Shown here: one piece after another, positions 17,988 to 24,894 of the stretch
Layout: each line of letters begins with the position of its first letter
Position numbering within the stretch: the first letter of the stretch is position 1
Origin: Oscillospiraceae bacterium
GTDB taxonomy: Bacteria; Bacillota; Clostridia; Oscillospirales; Oscillospiraceae
NCBI GenBank assembly: GCA_015068495.1
Contig: SVKL01000009.1
Span: forward strand, 1 to 64,000
Length of the DNA: 64,000 bases
Direction: 5' to 3'
Made by a program: the position numbers and the translations under genes
The notes under the pieces: model-generated
The model's input: only the letters and a program-made list of their open reading frames with translations
Told to the model about the DNA's origin: nothing
The model's database searches: none

Positions 17988-18565
17988 AAAAACGAAAATT
18001 CCCACTTCTTTTAGTGCTGGGGAGCTGTCTGATTCTGCTTAGTATTTTGTTGGTGCTTGTTTTTCAAATCCGGATACATCTGGGTGTGCGGCACAATCAG
18101 AGAATTCTCGCGCATATGGAGCAGATTCTTCCGGAAAGAACAGCAGGCGTAACCGGAAATAATCTCGCTATGCCGGTTCTGAACATTGCGGATGCGGACT
18201 ATGTGGCTATGTTGGAGGTGCCGTCCTTTGGTGTGGTGCTTCCCGTAGCGGATCGGTGGGATCGCAATAATCTTTATTCATCGCCCTGTCGATTCTGCGG
18301 AAGCGCGTATGACAACACCTTGATTATCGGCGGTGCTGACAATCCCCGACAGTTTGGCTTTTGCGATAAAATTGCGCACGGCGCACAAATTACTGTCACA
18401 GATATGACCGGAGCCCAATTTGCTTATACGGTTTCCGGAATAGACCGAGGGAAACACGCCGAGACCCAGTGGCTTATGGATTCGGATTGTGCCCTGACAC
18501 TCTTTTGCCACGATGTTTATTCCTTGGAATACATTGCAGTAAGATGCGATTTGGCGTCTAACTAA
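17984..18565 (+). CDS. Sortase homologue, probably catalytically inactive
   Basis: 193-aa protein with one N-terminal membrane helix (about 7-28) and a sortase fold recognisable from PSFGVVLPV, NNLYSSPCRF-GSAYDN and LTLF...AVRCD. ATG 17984 overlaps the previous stop (ATGA). Compared with the sortase family in which I recall AHNYxSHFG and LTLFTCTYGGxSR, this protein reads GADNPRQFG and LTLFCHDVYSLEY. The catalytic His is therefore Ala118, the Cys is shifted by one (Cys175-His176), and the Arg is Tyr183. Last gene of the operon before a hairpin. It may be a pseudo-sortase with a regulatory or anchoring role; residual Cys175 leaves some doubt. Confidence 0.75.
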   Translation: MKKRKFPLLLVLGSCLILLSILLVLVFQIRIHLGVRHNQRILAHMEQILPERTAGVTGNNLAMPVLNIADADYVAMLEVPSFGVVLPVADRWDRNNLYSSPCRFCGSAYDNTLIIGGADNPRQFGFCDKIAHGAQITVTDMTGAQFAYTVSGIDRGKHAETQWLMDSDCALTLFCHDVYSLEYIAVRCDLASN

Positions 18566-18570
18566 CAAAA

Positions 18571-18612
18571 CCCCGCCTTTGTACGGCTTTGTGCGAAGGC
18601 GGGGGTGTTGCT
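18571..18612 (+). terminator. Terminator of the pilus operon, copy C of the hairpin element
   Basis: CCCCGCCTT...TGTAC pairs with GTGCG...AAGGCGGGG (18571-18604), followed by GTGTTGCTTTT. The arms and loop GGCTTTG resemble copy A at 60-93. Confidence 0.7.
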
Positions 18613-18669
18613 TTTAACATAGACCGAAGGGTTTCCAATAAATACAGCGGACAAAGATGGGAAAATCCC

Positions 18670-18698
18670 TTGCGAAAAATAATGAACTGTGCTATAAT
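18670..18698 (+). promoter_or_regulatory. Promoter of the carboxypeptidase gene
   Basis: TTGCGA (18670-18675), 17-bp spacer, TATAAT (18693-18698), 34 bp before the GTG start. Confidence 0.65.
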
Positions 18699-18732
18699 GC
18701 CACGGATAGACAATTTTACGGAGGCGTAAAAA

Positions 18733-20136
18733 GTGAAAGCGTTGTTGGCGAAAATACATATTTTGGATACACGCGCCAAGAGAATCGTCGCGCTGGTATT
18801 GGCATCTGTTGCATTGGTAATTTCTGCCTATTGCCTGCTGCGTTTTGGTTTTTCTATAGATATTTTGGACGGAAGCGGCTGGCACGTCAAGGGAGATATC
18901 GTACAGTATCGGGATTATTTCGGAAAACCCCAGCTTGGCTGGCAGTACATCGAAAATAAGCTGTATTACTTTGATGCGCACGGCAATATGACTACCGGCT
19001 GGCAGACCATAGACGGCGAGCGCTATTATCTTGGTACAGACGGTGTTCGTACCGTTGGCTGGCAGACGGTGGACGGACAGAAGTATTATTTGGGTGACAG
19101 CGGCAAAATGGTTGTGGGCTGGAACCAAATTGACGGCAAGAGCTATCTGTTCACAGATACCGGTGCTATGGCCACCGGCTGGCAAACCATAGACGGCAAG
19201 CGCAGTTACTTCTCGCAGGAGGGAATGGCCCTTACCGGTTGGCAGACCATTGAGGAAAAACTGTACTACTTTACCGAAGACGGCTACACCTTGTCCGGCG
19301 CTGTGGAATTGGATGGCATCCGCTATCAGTTCACCGAGGAAGGCGCTGTTCTTACCGGTTGGGTAGAGGATGAAACAGGCAAGTATTATTTGGACGCAAA
19401 GGGTCAGCCCCACACAGGCTGGCTGGAACTGGAAGATAAGCGGTACTATTTCGACGAAAAAGGCGTATTAACCACCGGCTGGGTGACAGAGGGAAATGAC
19501 CGCTATTACTTATACCCCGACGGCAGAATGGCAATCGGGCAGGTGGTGATTGACGAAACAACCTATTTCTTCACCTCCAAGGGCAAATGGGTGCTGTTTG
19601 CCAATCCGTGGAATCCGGTGCCGGAAGATTATGTGGTAAAGCTGGTAAGCATTGAAGGCTTCCGGTTTGACAGTGTGGGCAGAGATTCTCTGCAGGCAAT
19701 GCTCAACGGATGCCGGGAGGCAGGCTTTAATTGCACCATCAACAATACCTACCGCTCCAAGGCAACCCAGCAGTATATGTGGAACAAGAGCGTTGCCCAG
19801 TTTATGGCGCAGGGAATGACTCAGGAGGAAGCCGAAGCCGAAACCGGCAAGGATACGGCGTTGCCCGGTCACAGTGAGCATCAAACCGGTTTGGCGGTAG
19901 ATGTAAACGGCGATGAAGCTACCTATGCTTGGCTGGCAGAGCACTGCTGGGACTACGGCTTCATTCTCCGCTACCCCGATAATAAGATTGATATTACGGG
20001 TATTATCTATGAGCCGTGGCACTTCCGCTATGTAGGAACGGAGCTGGCGCTGGAGCTGAAGGAGCTGGGGCTGTGTATGGAAGAGTATATGACCCAGATT
20101 ACCGCTGCGGCGCAGCAACCGGAAGTAACCGAATAA
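18733..20136 (+). CDS. D-Ala-D-Ala carboxypeptidase (VanY/M15B) with 11 cell-wall-binding repeats
   Basis: Membrane-anchored cell-wall enzyme of 467 aa. GTG 18733 follows GGAGGCG. Residues about 15-37 form a membrane helix. From about residue 58 to 290 there are 11 tandem repeats of about 20 aa with the pattern GW-DG-YYF-DG-M-TG, the choline/cell-wall-binding type. The C-terminal zinc peptidase has YRSKATQQYMW, GHSEHQTGLAVDV (His and Asp ligands) and EPWHFRYVG (His ligand). It trims the terminal D-Ala of peptidoglycan stems. Its position just behind the pilus operon, with its own promoter, could tie wall remodelling to pilus anchoring; that link is speculative. Confidence 0.92.
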   Translation: MKALLAKIHILDTRAKRIVALVLASVALVISAYCLLRFGFSIDILDGSGWHVKGDIVQYRDYFGKPQLGWQYIENKLYYFDAHGNMTTGWQTIDGERYYLGTDGVRTVGWQTVDGQKYYLGDSGKMVVGWNQIDGKSYLFTDTGAMATGWQTIDGKRSYFSQEGMALTGWQTIEEKLYYFTEDGYTLSGAVELDGIRYQFTEEGAVLTGWVEDETGKYYLDAKGQPHTGWLELEDKRYYFDEKGVLTTGWVTEGNDRYYLYPDGRMAIGQVVIDETTYFFTSKGKWVLFANPWNPVPEDYVVKLVSIEGFRFDSVGRDSLQAMLNGCREAGFNCTINNTYRSKATQQYMWNKSVAQFMAQGMTQEEAEAETGKDTALPGHSEHQTGLAVDVNGDEATYAWLAEHCWDYGFILRYPDNKIDITGIIYEPWHFRYVGTELALELKELGLCMEEYMTQITAAAQQPEVTE

Positions 20137-20141
20137 AGCAT

Positions 20142-20175
20142 AACCACCGGCTGTGTGTGCAGTCGGTGGTTTTCT
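20142..20175 (+). terminator. Bidirectional terminator
   Basis: AACCACCG (20142-20149) pairs with CGGTGGTT (20164-20171), followed by TTCTTTT. It serves the carboxypeptidase and possibly the small minus-strand gene at 20185-20343. Confidence 0.75.
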
Positions 20176-20184
20176 TTTGTGATG

Positions 20185-20343
20185 TTACCCGCCCTCTTTT
20201 TTTAATGCTTCCAGAGACAATTCCCCGGCCAGCTTGAAAAGAGCATCGCTAAGCACCTGCTCCAAGGGAATTCCCATTGATTCAGCAATTTGGGTATAAA
20301 AAAGAGCCACCGCCGGCTCCAGTAAAAGCGAGACCTGTGTCAT
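20185..20343 (-). CDS. 52-aa small protein of unknown function
   Basis: A short minus-strand frame from ATG 20343 to TAA 20185, with GGGGG about 6 nt before the ATG. The product begins MTQVSLLLEPAVALFYTQ and continues with IAESMGIPLEQVLSDALFKL, an amphipathic helical pattern reminiscent of small antitoxin-like or ribbon-helix-helix proteins, but I recognise no family. It fills the otherwise empty gap between the carboxypeptidase terminator and proS. Good codon pattern and a ribosome site support it; the short length keeps confidence moderate. Confidence 0.5.
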   Translation of the reverse strand: MTQVSLLLEPAVALFYTQIAESMGIPLEQVLSDALFKLAGELSLEALKKEGG

Positions 20344-20447
20344 AACTTACCCCCGAAAAAAACTGTGCTTCATCCTATGCAAACCCTTGACAGACGTGCT
20401 ACAATATAAAGTACGAGAATACGCAAATTATGCGAGAGGTGAAAGAA

Positions 20448-21884
20448 ATGGCGAAAGAAAAAAAGGTGGAACAGATTACCGATATGGAGGTAGACTTTGG
20501 CCAGTGGTTTACAGATGTATGTACTAAGGCGCAGCTGATTGACTACTCCTCCATTAAGGGTGTGTTTATTTACCGTCCCTATGGCTATGCCATTTGGGAG
20601 AATATCCAAGCTGTTATGGATAAGGAATTCAAGAAGCAGGGCGTAGAGAATGTGTATATGCCTTTGCTGATTCCCGAAAGCCTGCTGCAAAAGGAAAAGG
20701 ACCACGTAGAGGGCTTTGCGCCGGAATGTGCGTGGGTAACTATGGGCGGCGGCGAAAAATTGGAGGAGCGGTATGCAATCCGTCCCACCTCCGAGACCTT
20801 GTTCTGCGAGCATTTTGCAAACGTTTTGCAGACCCACCGTCAGCTTCCTATGAAGTACAACCAGTGGTGCAGCGTTCTGCGCTGGGAGAAGACCTCCCGC
20901 CCCTTCCTGCGTCATAGAGAGTTCCTGTGGCAGGAGGGTCATACCATCCACGCCACCGCTGAGGAAGCCCAGAGCTTCACAGAGACGATGCTGAATGTCT
21001 ATGCCGATTTCTGTGAAAATGTGCTGGCAATGCCGGTTACCCGCGGTCAGAAGACCGAGAAAGAGAAGTTTAACGGCGCAGAGGCAACCTACACCATCGA
21101 GTGTATGATGCACGACCGGAAGGCGCTGCAGGCAGGTACTTCCCACTATTTTGGCGATGGCTTTGCCAAGGCCTTCGGCATTGAGTTCACCGATAAGAAC
21201 AACCAGAAGACCAACCCCCACGAGACCTCTTGGGGCGTTTCCACCCGTCTGATTGGTGGCATTATTATGACCCACGGCGACAATAACGGCTTGGTTCTGC
21301 CTCCCAAGGTAGCGCCCATTCAGGCAATTGTTCTGCCCATCGCCCAGCACAAAGAGGGCGTTTTGGAGGCAGCCAACAGCTTGAAGGACCGCTTGATTGC
21401 TGCCGGCTTCCGGGCCAAGCTGGATGATTCCGACAACTCTATGGGCTGGAAGTGCGCTGAGTACGAGATGAAGGGTGTGCCTCTGCGGGTAGAATGCGGC
21501 CCCCGTGATTTGGAGAACGGTCAGGTAGTGCTGGTCCGCAGAAACGACGGCGAAAAGGTCACCGTTAAGCTGGAGGACTTGGAAACCGCCGTTGCCCAGC
21601 AGCTGGAACTGGTGCATCAGGGTATGTTTGCTCGCGCCAAGAAGAACTTGGATGAGCATATTTACGAAGCCCACTCCTTGGAGGAGGCCAAGGCTCTGCA
21701 GGAGCAAAATGGCGGCTTCATCAAGACTATGTGGTGCGGCGAGCTGGAATGCGAGCTGAAGATGAAGGAGCAGGCGGGTATGTCCTCCCGTTGTATCCCC
21801 TTCGCGCAGGAGCATTTGGGCGATGTATGCCCCATCTGCGGCAAACCTGCCAAGAAGATGATCCTTTGGGGCGTTGCCTACTAA
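20448..21884 (+). CDS. proS: Prolyl-tRNA synthetase, short (archaeal/eukaryotic-like) form
   Basis: Charges tRNA-Pro with proline. The ATG at 20448 follows GAGAGGTG. The 478-aa protein has class II motifs: RPTSETLFCEHFAN, VLRWEKTSRPFLRHREFLWQEGH split over motif 2, and a motif 3 region with GIIMTHGDNNGLVLPP. The bacterial long-form editing insertion is absent. The C-terminus has a Cys-containing zinc-like segment (CPICGKPAKK) and ends in VAY, typical of the ProS type 3 found in many Clostridia. No T-box leader is visible in the short 5' region. Confidence 0.96.
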   Translation: MAKEKKVEQITDMEVDFGQWFTDVCTKAQLIDYSSIKGVFIYRPYGYAIWENIQAVMDKEFKKQGVENVYMPLLIPESLLQKEKDHVEGFAPECAWVTMGGGEKLEERYAIRPTSETLFCEHFANVLQTHRQLPMKYNQWCSVLRWEKTSRPFLRHREFLWQEGHTIHATAEEAQSFTETMLNVYADFCENVLAMPVTRGQKTEKEKFNGAEATYTIECMMHDRKALQAGTSHYFGDGFAKAFGIEFTDKNNQKTNPHETSWGVSTRLIGGIIMTHGDNNGLVLPPKVAPIQAIVLPIAQHKEGVLEAANSLKDRLIAAGFRAKLDDSDNSMGWKCAEYEMKGVPLRVECGPRDLENGQVVLVRRNDGEKVTVKLEDLETAVAQQLELVHQGMFARAKKNLDEHIYEAHSLEEAKALQEQNGGFIKTMWCGELECELKMKEQAGMSSRCIPFAQEHLGDVCPICGKPAKKMILWGVAY

Positions 21885-21889
21885 GTATT

Positions 21890-21925
21890 AAAAACCCCTC
21901 GGACTGAAAAGTCCGAGGGGTTTTT
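21890..21925. terminator. Bidirectional terminator between proS and the NagD-like gene
   Basis: AAAAACCCCTCGGACT (21890-21905) and AGTCCGAGGGGTTTTT (21910-21925) are perfect complements with T-runs on both strands, serving two convergent genes. Confidence 0.92.
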
Positions 21926-21927
21926 GC

Positions 21928-22722
21928 TTATTTTCCGTTTGCCAGCTTGACGATATCGCCCACGCCGTCTAAGACCATAGAAGGACGGTAGGCGAAGGTT
22001 TTCAGGGTCTCCGGGTTGGAGATACCGGAAAGCACCAAAACCGTAGACATACCGGTCTCCAAGCCGGAGATGATATCCGTATCCATCCGGTCGCCAATCA
22101 TCACAGCTTCTGCAGAGTGGCAGCCCAAAAGCTTTAGGCCCGTACGCATCATAAGCGGGTTGGGCTTGCCGCAGAAATAGGCCTGTGTGCCGGTGGCAAG
22201 CTCAATGGGGGCAATCAGCGCCCGGCAGGCGGGGGCAATGCCGTTTTCAATAGGGCCGGTTACGTCCGGGTTGGCGCCAATCAGCTTTGCGCCGCCCAGC
22301 ACCAAGTTGGTTGCCTTGGTGAGGGAATCCAAGCTGTAGGTTCTGCCTTCACCCACCACCACGTAGTCGGGATTTATATCATTCATTGTGCAGCCTGCTT
22401 CGTACAGAGCATTCAGCAGACCTGCCTCACCGATGGCGTACACAGAGCAGCCGGGGCTTTGCTCCTTCAAAAATGCGGCGGTAGCCAAAGCGCTGGTATA
22501 GAAGTGGTGCTCCGGTACATCCAAGCCAAGCCGCGCCAGCTTCAGCTTCAGCTCGCAGGGGGTGTAGCCGCTGTTGTTGGTGAGGAACAGATATTCCTTC
22601 TTTTCGGTGTTCAGCCAGTTAATAAACTCGGTAACTCCCGGCAGAACCTTGCTGCCGTGGTAGATAACACCGTCCATATCGCAGATAAAGCCTTTAATGT
22701 TGTTAAAATCAAGTTGGCTCAT
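21928..22722 (-). CDS. HAD-superfamily (IIA) phosphatase, NagD-like
   Basis: Cytoplasmic haloacid-dehalogenase-type hydrolase of 264 aa. HAD motif I is ICDMDGVIYHG (nucleophile Asp15, general acid Asp17), motif II is FLTNNSG, and motif IV is VMIGDRMDTDI. The C2 cap between motifs II and III fits the IIA/NagD group, which dephosphorylates nucleotides or sugar phosphates. ATG 22722 has AGGAGG upstream. Substrate cannot be told from sequence. It is transcribed divergently from the DUF1461-like gene and converges with proS. Confidence 0.9.
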   Translation of the reverse strand: MSQLDFNNIKGFICDMDGVIYHGSKVLPGVTEFINWLNTEKKEYLFLTNNSGYTPCELKLKLARLGLDVPEHHFYTSALATAAFLKEQSPGCSVYAIGEAGLLNALYEAGCTMNDINPDYVVVGEGRTYSLDSLTKATNLVLGGAKLIGANPDVTGPIENGIAPACRALIAPIELATGTQAYFCGKPNPLMMRTGLKLLGCHSAEAVMIGDRMDTDIISGLETGMSTVLVLSGISNPETLKTFAYRPSMVLDGVGDIVKLANGK

Positions 22723-22852
22723 AGGATCCTCCTGGTAATTGAATTTCTCTTTTTATGAAACCACAGCTATGGAAAAAAGTCAAGTAAAGGATTTGGGATT
22801 TCTTGTATTTTGTACCGGATTGTGGTATGCTAAACCTGCAAGGAGGGGGCAT

Positions 22853-23506
22853 ATGAAAGAAAAATTATTGCATATTGCGCAGGCGGTGCTGATTGCACTG
22901 GTGATTCTCTCAGGGGCAATTGCTCTGCCGATTCTGTTTCGGCCGTTTTATTACTGGCATATTGCGCCCTATCACTTAACAGATGCGGTAGGGCTGACAG
23001 TGGAAGGGGTAAAGACCGCCTACAGCGAAATGATGAATTACTGCATCGGCATTACCGATACCTTTTCTGCAGGCCAGTTGCCCTTTTCTCCCGAGGGAGC
23101 ATCTCACTTTGCGGATGTACGAAAGCTTTTTGTCTTGGATTTGCGGGTGTTGGTAATTGCGGCTGTTTTGCTGTGTGTTACACTGTTTCTGTCACGGAAA
23201 AGCTCCACACGCCTGTTGGGACACACCTCCGGCTTTTGGAGCGCAGTGGGCTTAGGCGTGAGCTTTGCAGTGATTGGCGGCTTGGCAGCACTGGATTTTG
23301 ACAGAGCTTTTGTGGTGTTCCATGAGCTGTTCTTCCCCGGGAAAGATAATTGGCTGTTTTACAGTCACTTAGACCCAATTATTCTTATGCTTCCGGCCGA
23401 ATTTTTCCGCAATTGCGCCATATTGATTTTGGCGGTGATTCTGCTTAGCTGCACGGTGCTAATCCTCTGGAGTTTATACAAACGCAAAAAAACGCACTGC
23501 CTGTAA
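22853..23506 (+). CDS. Integral membrane protein, DUF1461/TIGR01906-like
   Basis: 217-aa protein with about four to five hydrophobic segments (near 8-32, 95-112, 128-150, 185-210). ATG 22853 follows AAGGAGGGGG; the longer frame from 22739 covers the divergent promoter region. The extracytoplasmic loop contains LPFSPEGASHFADVRKLF, matching the His-Phe-x-Asp-Val motif I associate with the TIGR01906 family of Firmicutes membrane proteins. Function unknown. A strong terminator starts within its last codons. Confidence 0.75.
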   Translation: MKEKLLHIAQAVLIALVILSGAIALPILFRPFYYWHIAPYHLTDAVGLTVEGVKTAYSEMMNYCIGITDTFSAGQLPFSPEGASHFADVRKLFVLDLRVLVIAAVLLCVTLFLSRKSSTRLLGHTSGFWSAVGLGVSFAVIGGLAALDFDRAFVVFHELFFPGKDNWLFYSHLDPIILMLPAEFFRNCAILILAVILLSCTVLILWSLYKRKKTHCL

Positions 23507-23524
23507 CAGGCAGTGCGTTTTACG
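23490..23524. terminator. Bidirectional terminator
   Basis: AAACGCACTGCCTG and CAGGCAGTGCGTTT pair across TAA. The stem overlaps the end of the membrane protein gene and ends just before the rubrerythrin stop, so it serves both convergent genes. Confidence 0.88.
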
Positions 23525-23528
23525 CATA

Positions 23529-24074
23529 TTAATAGTTATCCTTGTGAACCTCGAAGAAGGCTTGGGGATGGTTACATACGGGGCAGACCTCGGGAGCGGC
23601 GGCAGAGAGCACCAGATGACCGCAGTTGCGGCATTCCCACATTACAACACCGGCCTTTTCAAAGACGGTCTTGGTTTCGATATTGTTCAGCAGTGCACGG
23701 TAGCGCTCCTCGTGGGACTTTTCAATGGCAGCTACGCCACGGAACTGGGCTGCCAGTTCGGTAAAGCCCTCCTCCTCGGCTTCCTTAGCCATCCGGTCAT
23801 ACATATCTGTCCACTCGTAGTGCTCACCCTGTGCTGCCTCCAACAGATTTTCGGCGGTGTTGCCCAGCTCGCCTAGCGCCTTGAACCACAGCTTGGCGTG
23901 CTCTTTTTCGTTTTCTGCAGTTTTCAGGAACAGGGCGGCAATTTGCTCATAGCCTGCCTTTTTAGCTGCGGAAGCAAAGTATGTATACTTGTTGCGCGCT
24001 TGGCTTTCACCGGCAAAGGCTTCCCAAAGGTTTTGCTCGGTTTTTGTGCCTGCATAAGGATTTTTCTTGCTCAT
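23529..24074 (-). CDS. rbr: Rubrerythrin
   Basis: Non-haem di-iron peroxidase that detoxifies hydrogen peroxide in anaerobes. The 181-aa protein has an N-terminal ferritin-like domain with the metal-binding motif [11 protein letters not shown] and [12 protein letters not shown], a second EExH-type set in [10 protein letters not shown], and a C-terminal rubredoxin domain with CRNCG and CPVCNHP holding the FeS4 iron. ATG 24074 follows AGGAGG. Presence supports a strict anaerobe. The promoter has a TATACT-TTT-AGTATA dyad that might be a regulator site. Confidence 0.96.
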   Translation of the reverse strand: MSKKNPYAGTKTEQNLWEAFAGESQARNKYTYFASAAKKAGYEQIAALFLKTAENEKEHAKLWFKALGELGNTAENLLEAAQGEHYEWTDMYDRMAKEAEEEGFTELAAQFRGVAAIEKSHEERYRALLNNIETKTVFEKAGVVMWECRNCGHLVLSAAAPEVCPVCNHPQAFFEVHKDNY

Positions 24075-24112
24075 AAGTTAGTCCTCCTATGTGTTTATTT
24101 CTTTGTTTTTGG

Positions 24113-24150
24113 TATACTTTTAGTATAGCAGAAAGGGGTAGAAAGTCAAA
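24113..24150 (-). promoter_or_regulatory. Rubrerythrin promoter with dyad over the -10
   Basis: Minus-strand TTTGAC (24150-24145), 17-bp spacer and TATACT (24127-24122). The -10 is one arm of TATACT-TTT-AGTATA (24113-24127). A divergent promoter for the next gene (TTGACT 24158-24163, TATGCT 24181-24186) starts only 8 bp away. Confidence 0.55.
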
Positions 24151-24157
24151 TAAAATA

Positions 24158-24186
24158 TTGACTTATTTCCTATTTTGCAGTATGCT
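24158..24186 (+). promoter_or_regulatory. Promoter of the hexapeptide-repeat gene
   Basis: TTGACT (24158-24163), 17-bp spacer, TATGCT (24181-24186), about 45 bp before the chosen ATG. Confidence 0.6.
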
Positions 24187-24230
24187 AATTGCGGCAAAAA
24201 ATCAATCTATCAATGGAAAGCTGGATAAAT

Positions 24231-24890
24231 ATGATTGAAATATCTGAGTTATACGATTTGTCCCACACAATGGCAGCAGACTTCCTTAAGAAGTTTACCT
24301 ACCCGTGGGAAGCATTAAAGGGTATTAAGGATATGATTCTTGCGCTGGGGGAAACCTTGGGAGAAGAATATGTTCAGGTATCCGACAAGGTTTGGGTGCA
24401 TAATTCTGCAACGGTAGCGCCCACGGCGTTTTTAGGTGCCCCCTGTATTATCGGCGCCAACACTGAGGTGCGGCACGGGGCGTTCATTCGCGGCAGTGCC
24501 CTTGTGGGTGAGAACTGCGTGGTGGGCAACTCTGTGGAGCTGAAAAACGTGATTCTCTTTGACAATGTGCAGACACCCCACTACAACTATGTGGGAGACA
24601 GCATCTTAGGCTACAAGGCCCATATGGGCGCAGGCTCAATTACCTCCAACGTGAAGTCCGATAAGAGCTTGGTGGTGATTCACAGCGAAACGCCCATCAA
24701 GACGGAGCAAAAAAAGGTAGGCGCGATGTTGGGTGACTTTGTGGAGGTAGGCTGCAACAGCGTTTTGAATCCCGGTACAGTGATTGGCAGAAACGCCAGC
24801 GTATACCCCTTGTCCTGCGTCCGCGGGGTTGTGCCTGCAAACAGTATTTACAAAACCGGTGGCGTGATTGCCGCCAAGGTAGGGGAGTAA
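24231..24890 (+). CDS. Left-handed beta-helix (hexapeptide repeat) nucleotidyl/acyltransferase-like protein
   Basis: 219-aa protein. I chose ATG 24231; GGAAAG lies 11 nt upstream, and in-frame codons at 24189 (TTG) and 24213 are also possible. After a helical N-terminus (about 1-45), residues 50-205 show hexapeptide repeats such as VAPTAFLGAPCIIGANTEV and VVGNSVELKNVILFDN, with NYVGDSILGYKAHMGAGS like the C-terminal acetyltransferase half of GlmU. There is no nucleotidyltransferase domain. It sits 4 bp before glmM, so a role in amino-sugar (UDP-GlcNAc) synthesis is likely, perhaps as a stand-alone acetyltransferase. Substrate is inferred only. Confidence 0.8.
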   Translation: MIEISELYDLSHTMAADFLKKFTYPWEALKGIKDMILALGETLGEEYVQVSDKVWVHNSATVAPTAFLGAPCIIGANTEVRHGAFIRGSALVGENCVVGNSVELKNVILFDNVQTPHYNYVGDSILGYKAHMGAGSITSNVKSDKSLVVIHSETPIKTEQKKVGAMLGDFVEVGCNSVLNPGTVIGRNASVYPLSCVRGVVPANSIYKTGGVIAAKVGE

Positions 24891-24894
24891 AATT

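Noticed and set aside
20344-20447. T-box leader for proS
   Set aside because: The 5' region is only about 100 bp and shows neither the AGGGTGG-type T-box nor a specifier hairpin.
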